Notes under the pieces: generated by a model
The model's input: only the letters and a program-made list of their open reading frames with translations
Told to the model about the DNA's origin: nothing
Database searches by the model: none
Assembly: GCA_913060665.1 (NCBI GenBank)
Contig: CAJXUY010000002.1
Span: 372,001 to 436,000 of the forward strand
Source: an uncultured Oleiphilaceae bacterium
GTDB lineage: Bacteria; Pseudomonadota; Gammaproteobacteria; Pseudomonadales; Oleiphilaceae
Direction: 5' to 3'
Length of the DNA: 64,000 bases
Made by a program: the position numbers and the translations under genes
In this document: positions 43,098 through 50,254 of the stretch, piece after piece
Position numbering within the stretch: position 1 is the first letter of the stretch
Layout: each line of letters opens with the position of its first letter

Positions 43098-43682
43098 TTA
43101 ACAGGTTTCAGGGGCGTGACCTTTCGCCTCAATGATAAACGCCTCTACTGCCTTAGAAATCTTGCCAAAATACCGGGCTGCCTTACCTTTTGATGTGACC
43201 ACCCACGGTTTAATCCTCTTTTTGGTCACCTCGGTCATAGTGTAGTCCTCCTCCCATATGATGTCGGTAGTGAATTCATCATAAGCAATACCAACAACAG
43301 GCGTTTTTTTGGTTTTACCGTTTTTAAAACAGTGGTGAAGCGTAAATGCATCTTCAGATAACATAATAGACCAGCCAAGACTGGTCATTTCTTCATTAAG
43401 CTCCGCGTGTGCACTTGCTATATCCGTAATCTTTTCAACAATGCTATGCAGTTGATCAAACTGTTTTTGGTCTAAAGTAGCCTCATCACCAACTAGCTGT
43501 ATTTTGCTGATAAAAAAGGCTTTAACGCCTTTTGATGTATAGCACCTAGCTCTAACTTTATCCCCCTCCACCCTAATCGGTGCCACCTCCCTCACAAGTC
43601 CGGGGTGGCTTCCTCCATGGTAAATAATCTTGATTATCTCGCCGCCTTCAATGGCTCTTGTGAGAATGCTATTGATATCCAT
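43098..43682 (-). CDS. WYL-like domain protein without HTH
   Basis: 194 residues. The first ~65 residues (IIKIIYHGGSHPGLVREVAPIRVEGDKVRARCYTSKGVKAFFISKIQLV) have the WYL pattern Y-x-G-G-x-x-P-G...R...P-x-x-V-x-x-D-K-V-R-A. WYL domains are ligand- or nucleic-acid-sensing. The remaining 120 residues are unassigned. It lacks a DNA-binding HTH. It converges with the TAC operon in the immunity region, so it may be a lysogen gene with a regulatory or defence role. Confidence 0.7.
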   Translation of the reverse strand: MDINSILTRAIEGGEIIKIIYHGGSHPGLVREVAPIRVEGDKVRARCYTSKGVKAFFISKIQLVGDEATLDQKQFDQLHSIVEKITDIASAHAELNEEMTSLGWSIMLSEDAFTLHHCFKNGKTKKTPVVGIAYDEFTTDIIWEEDYTMTEVTKKRIKPWVVTSKGKAARYFGKISKAVEAFIIEAKGHAPETC

Positions 43683-43841
43683 AAACCAGTCCTTTTTTTT
43701 GAATCTAATCCAGACCTATTTTATCGCTTTATCTTCACTGTGAGTCTGTGACGCAGCGCAATTAAAGACAATTAAATTTAGGTGATCGATAACAAGGGAT
43801 TAGTTTTCTAAACTTTTAACTTGACCACAAAGTAAAGTTAT

Positions 43842-43857
43842 CTTAACCTATTGTTAA
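43842..43857. promoter_or_regulatory. Operator-like site before the LuxR-type gene
   Basis: CTTAACCTATTGTTAA, an imperfect dyad sharing TTAACCTAT with the palindrome at 41770. It lies 27 bp upstream of the start and downstream of TTGACC (43821), so repressor binding would block the early rightward promoter. Confidence 0.5.
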
Positions 43858-43883
43858 TCGACAGGCGGACAAGGAGAAACAGG

Positions 43884-44279
43884 ATGTTTACAGTAAAAAT
43901 CGATCAACACACAAACCTAGTTGTGGATTTTGAAGGCCTGCTTTCTCCGAGAGAAGAAGAAATAACCGCCTACCGCTTTGCAGGCAACAACAAAGAAGCC
44001 GTTTCAAAGCTAATAGGCACAAAGACAGACACGATCAACAAGCAACAACGAAGGGCTTACGCAAAAGCAGATGTAGACGGAACGGACAACCCGCTCGCCC
44101 TACTGATGTGCAAAGCCTTTCAGAATGGCTGGGCAAAATTTGCAGCGCTTTGCCTGGTCCTATTTTGCTCCGGCCAAGAACTGCGAGTTAACGCACGAAT
44201 TAATACTGTAAGAGCAAGGCCGCAAGTCGTTCAAATGATAAGAAGAATAAGTGAAATGAGCGCAAGCGGAACAGCATAG
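43884..44279 (+). CDS. LuxR-type HTH protein, first gene of the early rightward operon
   Basis: 131 residues from ATG 43884, with AAGGAG 8 nt upstream. LLSPREEEITAYRFAGNNKEAVSKLIGTKTDTINKQQRRAY is the LuxR-type tetrahelical HTH pattern (LSPRE-E...G-x-s-x-E-A-x-L...T-V-x). No sensory domain is present. Its position at the head of the small-gene array, behind an operator-like dyad, suggests an early phage regulator. Confidence 0.75.
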   Translation: MFTVKIDQHTNLVVDFEGLLSPREEEITAYRFAGNNKEAVSKLIGTKTDTINKQQRRAYAKADVDGTDNPLALLMCKAFQNGWAKFAALCLVLFCSGQELRVNARINTVRARPQVVQMIRRISEMSASGTA

Positions 44280-44322
44280 CTATTCAAATACAACAATTGA
44301 TTGATTAGGGGAACAACATCAA

Positions 44323-44589
44323 ATGACCGAGCAACGACCATACAGCCACGACCTACTTGAATCATGGCTAGACATACTTGAAGCCGCAAAAGAGAAGGAT
44401 CACCAAAGACTTGAGATTCTTAAAGAAAAACATGCCTTCTTCTTCCCAAGTGGAGAAGCAGCGCCACAACGCATTGACCACATTCTGAGCGTACAAAGCA
44501 CAAGAAAGACGCTGGATGACAGCATCAACAGAATTAAGAGCCGGTTATATAGCCCAAAACAATCAGAGACTTCAAAGGTGGCAGCATGA
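44323..44589 (+). CDS. Hypothetical early phage protein
   Basis: 88 residues, start MTEQRPYSHDLLESWLDILEAA, charged helical with no recognised domain. GGGGAA ribosome site. Next gene overlaps by 4 nt. Confidence 0.6.
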   Translation: MTEQRPYSHDLLESWLDILEAAKEKDHQRLEILKEKHAFFFPSGEAAPQRIDHILSVQSTRKTLDDSINRIKSRLYSPKQSETSKVAA

Positions 44590-44777
44590 GAGCGCAAGCA
44601 ATACAACGCAGACCTTCAGAATTAACGACAATTCAAGCAGCGAGAGGAAACCAAAACAACAAAGATCACCACTTGGCACCTGTTGGAAATTTGGAGCGAT
44701 TAGATAGATATCTAGACGCCAAAGCTTTTAACGACATATTTGGCTCAACACCGCCAATTCAAATTATTAAAGCATAG
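44586..44777 (+). CDS. Hypothetical early phage protein
   Basis: 63 residues, start MRAQAIQRRPSELTTIQ, polar, no domain. Overlaps the previous gene by 4 nt (ATGA). Likely real because of coupling; function unknown. Confidence 0.5.
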   Translation: MRAQAIQRRPSELTTIQAARGNQNNKDHHLAPVGNLERLDRYLDAKAFNDIFGSTPPIQIIKA

Positions 44778-44786
44778 GTGAAAGCA

Positions 44787-44867
44787 ATGTTTGAAGGAAT
44801 TATCTATTTAGAAGAGTACCAGGCATTCACTTATTACGGGCTCGACCACCAACCAACTTCAAGCTGA
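44787..44867 (+). CDS. Tiny early phage ORF (26 aa)
   Basis: ATG at 44787 follows GGTGAAAG; product MFEGIIYLEEYQAFTYYGLD... ending in TGA at 44865. Tight fit between neighbours (9 bp after the previous stop). Function unknown; expression uncertain. Confidence 0.35.
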   Translation: MFEGIIYLEEYQAFTYYGLDHQPTSS

Positions 44868-44926
44868 AGAAGGGAGCTATTAGCGGGTTAAGTAGTACCG
44901 CTCTTTTTAATATATCGAACAGTCAC

Positions 44927-45061
44927 ATGACAAAGCTCTACACAGCAATAGTCGATGGAAGTCCAGTGGTGATGATCTCGATGGCGGGCAGAAGTGAGAA
45001 AGAAGCATACGACTACTGCAGATCGATTTTTGGCGAAAGGTTTACTGGGTTTAAAAAATAA
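44927..45061 (+). CDS. Small early phage protein (44 aa)
   Basis: 44 residues, start MTKLYTAIVDGSPVV, ending FTGFKK. The composition (small beta-alpha unit, ARSEKEAYDYCRSIFG-like helix) looks protein-like. No strong ribosome site (only GAAGGGAG 53 nt upstream). A longer antisense frame here is a shadow. Confidence 0.45.
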   Translation: MTKLYTAIVDGSPVVMISMAGRSEKEAYDYCRSIFGERFTGFKK

Positions 45062-45085
45062 AGCGGACAACTAGAGGACAAATAA

Positions 45086-45334
45086 ATGAAAAACAAACTC
45101 TCCGACCTAAATGATCACCTATTTGCTCAGCTAGAGAGGCTTGGCGATGAAGATCTTAGCCCTGAAAAACTAGAAGCCGAGATCGATCGCACTAAAGCAA
45201 TTACGGATGTTTCAAAATCAATTGTTAGTAACGCGGCTATACAGCTAAGCGCTCTCAAATTGAAAGCAGAATACAGCGGTCTAAAACAAGGAGATATGCC
45301 GAGTAACTTAATTGGTGGTGAGGTAGCAAGATGA
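45086..45334 (+). CDS. Phage protein preceding HNH gene
   Basis: 82 residues, helical, start MKNKLSDLNDHLFAQLERLGDEDL, with a middle EIDRTKAITDVSKSIVSNAAI. This pattern is common in phage genes paired with HNH endonucleases. AGAGGA upstream. 4-nt overlap with the HNH gene. Function unknown. Confidence 0.7.
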   Translation: MKNKLSDLNDHLFAQLERLGDEDLSPEKLEAEIDRTKAITDVSKSIVSNAAIQLSALKLKAEYSGLKQGDMPSNLIGGEVAR

Positions 45335-45909
45335 AAAAGAAGACCATCAACTATTCAGAGGCGGAACTCGTGTTTATTAAATCGAACTGCACTCTATCAC
45401 GCAAAAGCCTAACAGGCTTGTTTAACGAGTTTTTTGATAGATCATTATCAGTCGATAACATCAAATCACTTTGCACCAGGAAGGGCTGGAAAACTGGCAG
45501 AACAGGACGGTTTGAAATTGGGAATATCCCTCACCCAAACGCAGGCACAAAAGGCCCCAACAAAACCAGCTTTAAAAAAGGTAACCGCCCACACAACTGG
45601 AAACCGGTTGGATCAGAACGGGTAAATGTTGATGGATACATCGAAATAAAGACTGCAGAACCAAAAACCTATGAACTAAAGCATCGAGTTATTTGGCAAG
45701 AGCATCATGGCGTAATTGACGAGAAAGTAGTAATTCGATTTATCGACAACGACCCGCTCAACTGTGTAATAGAAAATCTCGAAGCGCTGACCAATGCAGA
45801 GCACTTGTTTCTAAATAAAAACGAATACGCAAAGCTTCCAAGGGAGTTAAAGCCCACTATGAAGTTAGTGGCCAAGCTGGAAACAAAGCGTTTTGAGTTG
45901 AGAGCATAG
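45331..45909 (+). CDS. HNH endonuclease
   Basis: 192 residues. An N-terminal HTH-like segment (YSEAELVFIKSNCTLSRKSLTG, DRSLSVDNIKSLCTRKGW) precedes the HNH core: ELKHRVIWQEHHG, VIRFIDNDPLNCVIENLEAL and TNAEHLF, with His, Asn and His positions of the HNH_3-type motif. Its N-terminal DNA-binding part and position beside an 82-residue partner resemble endonucleases of Pseudomonas-type prophages. May nick phage or competing DNA. Confidence 0.85.
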   Translation: MKKKTINYSEAELVFIKSNCTLSRKSLTGLFNEFFDRSLSVDNIKSLCTRKGWKTGRTGRFEIGNIPHPNAGTKGPNKTSFKKGNRPHNWKPVGSERVNVDGYIEIKTAEPKTYELKHRVIWQEHHGVIDEKVVIRFIDNDPLNCVIENLEALTNAEHLFLNKNEYAKLPRELKPTMKLVAKLETKRFELRA

Positions 45910-46034
45910 ATGGCCGTATTTGAACGGTCTAGCAAATAAGCAAGGGTGCATAGGTAAAGGGCTGTAATGGCTGTACGTTATTTCACTCAAAATCTATGTA
46001 AGCGAAACGATTACTAAAGTACGGAGTTGAGCAA

Positions 46035-46271
46035 ATGACAATCCAAGAAGAAACCCTAAGGCAGTTGGCGCAAAAGATTGATGATGTACTAGAAATGGCC
46101 TACGAACAAAAAATGGGGTTCTTTCTAACGGTAGCTCCATTTAATGCTGACGCGGGTATTTCTGACTATATAGGCAATAGCGATCGTGAGACAGCGATCA
46201 AGTGGATGCGTGAGACAGCGGATCGATTAGAGAAGAATCAAACAATCCCAGCAACAAAAGGAAACTCATAA
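46035..46271 (+). CDS. Small early phage protein
   Basis: 78 residues, start MTIQEETLRQLAQKID, with GFFLTVAPFNADAGISDYIGNSDRETAIKWMRETADRLE. The latter part resembles short proteins found in phage and plasmid accessory modules, function unknown. GGAGTTGAG upstream. Overlaps next gene by 1 nt. Confidence 0.6.
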   Translation: MTIQEETLRQLAQKIDDVLEMAYEQKMGFFLTVAPFNADAGISDYIGNSDRETAIKWMRETADRLEKNQTIPATKGNS

Positions 46272-46480
46272 TGCAACAAGTACAAGATCAACTGGACTTT
46301 CCGATTGACACTCCTAGCGATGAGCAAATGAGACAGCTACACGAGCACCGTCAAGGAATAATGGACGATATACACGCAGAGCACACCAGAGCATCACTGA
46401 GCTTTACAGCCGCCAAGATGGCAAAGAAGCCTATCACTAAGAATCAGAAGAAACGGGCTAGAAAGAAACTCAGAGCGTAA
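46271..46480 (+). CDS. Small early phage protein, basic C-terminus
   Basis: 69 residues; acidic N-terminal part and a very basic C-terminus (KMAKKPITKNQKKRARKKLRA) suited to nucleic-acid binding. No family. Starts at the TAATG junction of the previous gene. Confidence 0.55.
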   Translation: MQQVQDQLDFPIDTPSDEQMRQLHEHRQGIMDDIHAEHTRASLSFTAAKMAKKPITKNQKKRARKKLRA

Positions 46481-46502
46481 ACAACGAAGGTAGGTGAATG
46501 AA

Positions 46503-46721
46503 ATGAGCGATAAATCTATAAAGAGTTTAACTTGTGATGAATGCGAAAAAGAGCTAATCGTTGATAGTAAATATCCACATAAATACTCACTAAAGGTAAG
46601 CGCGATTGATACAGGTATAAATACATCAGCATCAACATTCATGGTTGCTGTATACCCGCCAATCGAAAACGACCTGCATTTTTGTGGCATGAAATGCTTG
46701 AAGTCATGGGCAAGTAAATAA
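46503..46721 (+). CDS. Small zinc-binding-type phage protein
   Basis: 72 residues from ATG 46503 with Cys-rich pairs: LTCDECEKEL (C-x2-C) and LHFCGMKCLKSW (C-x3-C). This looks like a structural zinc site. AGGTG is the likely RBS. Followed by the first repeated junction cassette. GTG at 46494 is an alternative start. Confidence 0.6.
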   Translation: MSDKSIKSLTCDECEKELIVDSKYPHKYSLKVSAIDTGINTSASTFMVAVYPPIENDLHFCGMKCLKSWASK

Positions 46722-46736
46722 TTGAAGGTAATCGAT

Positions 46737-46922
46737 ATGGAAGTATTGCTAGCAAAGCTGAAATGCAAGTTGTGGTGTTACTGGAATAACTGCCAGTACA
46801 AAGTTCGAATTAACTGCCTATATATTTCATGGGATGGGCGGCTAGTTAATGAAGTGACGACGAAAGTGTTCGCATTAGATTATACAGGCGAAATAGCTAA
46901 AGTTTTTTACGATATAGAATGA
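46737..46922 (+). CDS. Small hypothetical phage protein
   Basis: 61 residues from ATG 46737; GAAGG of the junction sequence (AATTGAAGG) lies 8 nt upstream. Cys-rich N-terminal part (KCKLWCYWNNCQYKV). Function unknown. Confidence 0.5.
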   Translation: MEVLLAKLKCKLWCYWNNCQYKVRINCLYISWDGRLVNEVTTKVFALDYTGEIAKVFYDIE

Positions 46923-46937
46923 AGGGAGTAGCGACAG

Positions 46938-47087
46938 ATGGCTTTCGAATGCAAACACGGAACAATTCTTTATGGCTCCACTTGCCTGAACTGCGAGCGC
47001 GAAAAGAGGGCTGAAGCAGAAGAAAAGCGCGAGCGCGAAGAGGCTATTAAAAAGATTCTTGCGAGAGCTGAAAAATTAGATTGGTAA
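46938..47087 (+). CDS. Short zinc-knuckle plus coiled-coil protein (49 aa)
   Basis: 49 residues, start MAFECKHGTILYGSTCLNCEREK, then a charged coiled coil (RAEAEEKREREEAIKKILAR). C-x-H plus C-x2-C suggests one zinc site. AAGGGAG ribosome site from the junction element. Too short for common ORF cut-offs, but the composition and spacing support it. Confidence 0.6.
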   Translation: MAFECKHGTILYGSTCLNCEREKRAEAEEKREREEAIKKILARAEKLDW

Positions 47088-47108
47088 AAATTGAAGGAAG
47101 TGTACGAA

Positions 47109-47276
47109 ATGGCCAGAAAAATAATAGTGCAGTTTGAAACAGAGCTTCCAAAGAATGCAACTGAAACTCAAATCCAAGAATGGCTGGAATTTGAACTTGG
47201 TCAGCATGGACAGATGAGCGAGGGCAATCCATTGGCGCTCTGTGACATAGATGCGGAAGTAGTAAGTTTTAATTGA
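47109..47276 (+). CDS. Small hypothetical phage protein
   Basis: 55 residues from ATG 47109 (MARKIIVQFETELPKNATE). The preceding junction ATTGAAGGAAGTGTACGAA ends at the ATG and supplies the RBS (GAAGGA). Beta-helix-beta pattern. Function unknown. Confidence 0.6.
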   Translation: MARKIIVQFETELPKNATETQIQEWLEFELGQHGQMSEGNPLALCDIDAEVVSFN

Positions 47277-47289
47277 ACGAGGTAGGACA

Positions 47290-47472
47290 GTGACAGCAGA
47301 ACTTTATTGCCCCCAATGCGGTGAAGATACTGAATCGCTATATGAGGGGTATTGCGAAGATTGCTGCAGACAAAACCAGCGCGAACTTGACTCACATAAT
47401 ACTTGTTTCGATCGATGGCAATCTCTAAGCAGTGAGCAGCGTGAAGTTGAGATTAAACAAGCAACTAATTGA
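47290..47472 (+). CDS. Small zinc-ribbon protein, GTG start
   Basis: 60 residues; CPQCGEDTESLYEGYCEDCC forms two C-x2-C pairs. GTG 47290 is chosen because a GAGGTAGG junction element precedes it. Ends ...KQATN, whose codons run into the CTAATTGAAGG junction sequence. Confidence 0.6.
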   Translation: MTAELYCPQCGEDTESLYEGYCEDCCRQNQRELDSHNTCFDRWQSLSSEQREVEIKQATN

Positions 47473-47480
47473 AGGAAAAC

Positions 47481-47496
47481 GGGCGCTAATGCGCCC
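47481..47496 (-). terminator. Terminator of the inverted gene pair
   Basis: GGGCGC-TAAT-GCGCCC hairpin followed on the minus strand by GTTTTCCTT. It lies 5 bp after the stop of the leftward gene at 47501. It is also the last sequence after the rightward sub-array. Confidence 0.7.
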
Positions 47497-47500
47497 ATAA

Positions 47501-47845
47501 CTAGAAACCGAGAGATTCGACAATGACAACTAACTCAACAAAACTAGCAGATTCTAGTTTAGTGTGTAGCGATTTAGCAGCCTCGGAGCCGTCTAAATAT
47601 TCGCCGCTATCTGCAACCTCGTCAGCTAAATGCCTGATTAGTAGCGGGTCAACGAATGCTCCTGATAGGCAGTTGAGCAAAACCTGCTTCTCATCGTCTG
47701 TTAGCTCTGTTTTGTGCCGTTTGATAATCTCTAAATATCGCTCGGCAGTACGGTTAATTTTGCCTGAAACGGTATCACTATCTTTCAGGTCGGAAGTAAG
47801 GGCCGCTAGAGGCGGCCCGAAATATACGCTAGATTTTTTTGCCAT
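47501..47845 (-). CDS. Phage protein of an inverted pair in the early array
   Basis: 114 residues from ATG 47845 with AGGTG upstream (MAKKSSVYFGPPLAALTSDL). The middle SGKINRTAERYLEIIKRHKTELTDDEKQVLLNCLSG is helical and is followed by LLIRHLADEVADS. I do not recognise it with certainty; it resembles unannotated phage/plasmid regulators. Encoded opposite to the surrounding array, with its own terminator. Its larger antisense frame is a shadow. Confidence 0.6.
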   Translation of the reverse strand: MAKKSSVYFGPPLAALTSDLKDSDTVSGKINRTAERYLEIIKRHKTELTDDEKQVLLNCLSGAFVDPLLIRHLADEVADSGEYLDGSEAAKSLHTKLESASFVELVVIVESLGF

Positions 47846-47888
47846 GAACACACCTAAATCAATGGGAGGCCGAAACCTCCCGGAAATG

Positions 47889-48095
47889 TTAAATATCGAG
47901 AGCGTTTCTTATTGCGATTGTCTGATAGTCACCCTCTGTATAGGGAATGCCATCGCAATCAAGAATTCGATCATCTTCAGTAACGCCAACAATTTCAGAA
48001 TTAAACTCGACACTCGTACCGTAATCAGCACCGTCAAGCTCGTACCATTTAACGCCGTTTTCAGAAGTTTCGAGAAATTTATAAGAGGTAGTCAT
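47889..48095 (-). CDS. Small hypothetical protein of the inverted pair
   Basis: 68 residues, start MTTSYKFLETSENGVKWYEL, acidic beta-rich, no domain. AAGGA ribosome site. A minus-strand promoter TTGACA-N16-TAATAC lies about 80 bp upstream. Together with the 114-residue gene it forms a leftward unit, possibly expressed in the lysogen. Confidence 0.6.
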   Translation of the reverse strand: MTTSYKFLETSENGVKWYELDGADYGTSVEFNSEIVGVTEDDRILDCDGIPYTEGDYQTIAIRNALDI

Positions 48096-48170
48096 TTTGA
48101 TTTTCCTTTTGCATACCGTGCTGGAATTAGCCGGTTTCTTAAAGCGGTTGATTCCTCAACCTTGAATAAA

Positions 48171-48211
48171 GTATTACATAAGGTAACACCCTTGTCAACA
48201 CCTGCTATAAT
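48171..48211. promoter_or_regulatory. Divergent promoter region
   Basis: Minus strand: TTGACA (48193-48198) -N16- TAATAC (48171-48176) for the inverted pair. Plus strand: TATAAT at 48206-48211 with GTAACA 17 bp upstream, for the MucR-like gene and following array. Confidence 0.6.
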
Positions 48212-48255
48212 TTAATGTAAAATAGTCAACAGTAATTTTATTTGTGAGGGGTAGG

Positions 48256-48765
48256 ATGAAATTCGAAACACAGAAACAGATAGAGCAATATTTAAGCGGC
48301 GACAAAATACAATGTTTGGAATGCGGGAAGTGGTTCAAATCTCTGAACTCACATATTAACCGCTTGCATTCACTGACTGCGAACGAATACAGAGATAAAT
48401 GGGGTCTTCCTCGGCAGACAGCATTAGCAGGCCAGTCCACCAGAGAGAAACTATCTAATCAAATGCTATCGATGAGGGAGGAAGGGGTTATTGATAACGA
48501 GCATTTAGCCTGCGCCGCTAAAAAAATTGATTACGACCTGCGCACCCCAAAAAAGGCGGTGAGTGCCAAAAAACAGAAAGAGGCTGTATCAAAGACGGGT
48601 CTCAGTAATATTAAGCATGAGGCCGGAGCAACAGCCCCTAGTGGACGCGATTTAGACAGAGCCAGAGAATATCAAAGAGCAAATAGAGCCCTCAAAAAAG
48701 GTGATCCAAGCCTGATGGAAAAATACAAAGAAAAGTACCCTAAAGTGGAACAGAGAACTAATTGA
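48256..48765 (+). CDS. MucR/Ros-like zinc-finger protein
   Basis: 169 residues from ATG 48256 with GAGGGG upstream. IQCLECGKWFKSLNSHINRLHSLTANEYRDKWGLP matches the Ros/MucR C2H2-type zinc finger (C-x2-C...H-x4-H) followed by the YR-x-KWGLP turn. The C-terminal ~95 residues are basic and low in family signal. MucR/Ros proteins regulate transcription; here an early phage regulator is likely. Stop codon lies inside the junction cassette. Confidence 0.78.
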   Translation: MKFETQKQIEQYLSGDKIQCLECGKWFKSLNSHINRLHSLTANEYRDKWGLPRQTALAGQSTREKLSNQMLSMREEGVIDNEHLACAAKKIDYDLRTPKKAVSAKKQKEAVSKTGLSNIKHEAGATAPSGRDLDRAREYQRANRALKKGDPSLMEKYKEKYPKVEQRTN

Positions 48766-48780
48766 AGGGAGGTGTACGGA

Positions 48781-48999
48781 ATGCTGTTATCTAAAGCAGG
48801 CCAAATACAGCAAGGCGACACAATCCACTGCGAGTATAAAGGCAAAAAGCAGCAGTATGTAGCTGAAGAGGTTTTGGACGCTGGCACTAATCACGAAGAG
48901 ATAATCATTGATGTGAAGTCGAATAAGTACTTCATCACATCAATGGCAATAAATGGCTCTAGCTGGGCGAAAAATGTTGAAGTTTTACCAGCGAACTAA
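48781..48999 (+). CDS. Small phage protein of the junction-linked array
   Basis: 72 residues from ATG 48781 (MLLSKAGQIQQGDTI), beta-rich, small barrel-like. The upstream cassette supplies GAAGGGAGG. A GTG at 48772 inside the cassette is an alternative. Ends LPAN, its stop within the next cassette. Confidence 0.6.
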   Translation: MLLSKAGQIQQGDTIHCEYKGKKQQYVAEEVLDAGTNHEEIIIDVKSNKYFITSMAINGSSWAKNVEVLPAN

Positions 49000-49017
49000 T
49001 TGAAGGGAGTGTACGAA

Positions 49018-49254
49018 ATGACAGGCGATGAAGTTCAAGACGAACTGATATTTGTTGGCTACACAAATGGCGCTCAAGTCTTATACGCCAACAAAGAGCA
49101 ATATGGAGGGCAAGGAGCGTTCTTTAAAACATCAGAACATGAATGCTACATACCTTTATATATGTTGAAAAAGCACGTCCATAGGCTTGAGAGTCCGGCT
49201 TTTAATATTAAATTAAAAGATATTGTTGAGGCCCAGAAAGCATTAACTAATTGA
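49018..49254 (+). CDS. Small phage protein of the junction-linked array
   Basis: 78 residues from ATG 49018 (MTGDEVQDELIFVGYTNGAQVLY). Ends ...EAQKALTN, with the AACTAAT of the next cassette forming its end and stop. RBS GAAGGGAG. Function unknown. Confidence 0.6.
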   Translation: MTGDEVQDELIFVGYTNGAQVLYANKEQYGGQGAFFKTSEHECYIPLYMLKKHVHRLESPAFNIKLKDIVEAQKALTN

Positions 49255-49268
49255 AGGGATTGTACGAA

Positions 49269-49763
49269 ATGAAAACTGAGATACCTGAATTCTTAATTGA
49301 AATGTCCAAGCAGATGAGTGAACAGCCAAATCGCTGCACGGCGCATCCATTCTGGCAGGTTAGATGCAAGCGGTACGAGGTAACCGAACAAGGTTATAAC
49401 GAGCACCATTGGATACTACAAAGCGAGGATGGTGAATTTTTCAGAAGCGATAGTGATGAAAGCGTAAACGATGTATTGCTTGAGCGTTACCCTGAATTTT
49501 GCGCGAAATGGGAAAAGGATGAAGAGGAAAGCTTCTCAGATATGTTTGATTCTGACTATCATGAGCTTCCGCCCGAAGTTACCAAGCTGCACGTTCAGGA
49601 AGTTGAGCAGGTAGTAAGCACACATCTAACAGAACATGACGCTAACTGGTTTATCAAGAGAAAGCAACATGACTACCCAAAGCTCTACACATATGTTGAA
49701 AGCGCTTATTGGTCACCTCAAGTGCGACAGCTTCAAGACTGGATCATATCTTTAACTGAATAA
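49269..49763 (+). CDS. Hypothetical acidic phage protein
   Basis: 164 residues from ATG 49269 (MKTEIPEFLIEMSKQMSEQ). Glu/Asp-rich; no domain seen. The RBS is the GAAGGG of the cassette. Unlike its neighbours it ends ISLTE before the next (split) cassette. Confidence 0.6.
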   Translation: MKTEIPEFLIEMSKQMSEQPNRCTAHPFWQVRCKRYEVTEQGYNEHHWILQSEDGEFFRSDSDESVNDVLLERYPEFCAKWEKDEEESFSDMFDSDYHELPPEVTKLHVQEVEQVVSTHLTEHDANWFIKRKQHDYPKLYTYVESAYWSPQVRQLQDWIISLTE

Positions 49764-49814
49764 AGCGAAGAAACTAATTGAACGATTAAGCACAAAAAGA
49801 AAAGAGTGTACGAA

Positions 49815-50015
49815 ATGAAAGAGCAAACAAGAGCATGGCTTAGAGCGCTCGCAGAAGTGAAAAATAACTCCAAAGCCAAAGAGATACTTGGCTACATTAA
49901 AGATCTCGAGAGCAAGAATGAAGAACTCAAATCGCTTTATCTCTACACGAAAAGCAACGGAAAGCTAGAGCTGGAAATTGATGATCGAAATGCGGTAAGG
50001 CTGACTTCAATATGA
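49815..50015 (+). CDS. Small coiled-coil protein
   Basis: 66 residues from ATG 49815 (MKEQTRAWLRALAEVKNN), helical coiled coil then a short sheet. Preceded by a cassette in two parts (49771-49784 and 49803-49817). Overlaps next gene by 4 nt. Confidence 0.55.
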   Translation: MKEQTRAWLRALAEVKNNSKAKEILGYIKDLESKNEELKSLYLYTKSNGKLELEIDDRNAVRLTSI

Positions 50016-50254
50016 GTAGCGACTTCAACATAAACAGAGAGCAAGCAGAGTTGGCGGGCGCGTGCGTTACTTCCAGCTTCCTCGATGACAAAGAGTACGG
50101 AATGACCTTTCCAAGCTACCCATACAATCGCGATGTGGGTCTGACTGACGATTATAAAGAAATCCTGCTTAGCTGCTCGGGTGAGTTTAGAAACTGGCTC
50201 ACGCAATGGCTGAAAGACAACAATATTGAATATACGGTTTGCCCGGAGGAATGA
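50012..50254 (+). CDS. Small hypothetical phage protein
   Basis: 80 residues, start MSSDFNINREQAELAGACV. Mixed alpha/beta, ends ...NNIEYTVCPEE. Stop overlaps next start (AATGA). Function unknown. Confidence 0.6.
   Translation: MSSDFNINREQAELAGACVTSSFLDDKEYGMTFPSYPYNRDVGLTDDYKEILLSCSGEFRNWLTQWLKDNNIEYTVCPEE

Noticed and set aside
44888-45070. 60-codon minus-strand frame in the early array
   Set aside because: Antisense to the 44-codon plus-strand gene and without a ribosome site.
47523-48215. 230-codon plus-strand frame opposite the inverted gene pair
   Set aside because: Serine-rich translation typical of antisense, and it opposes two leftward genes with ribosome sites and a promoter.
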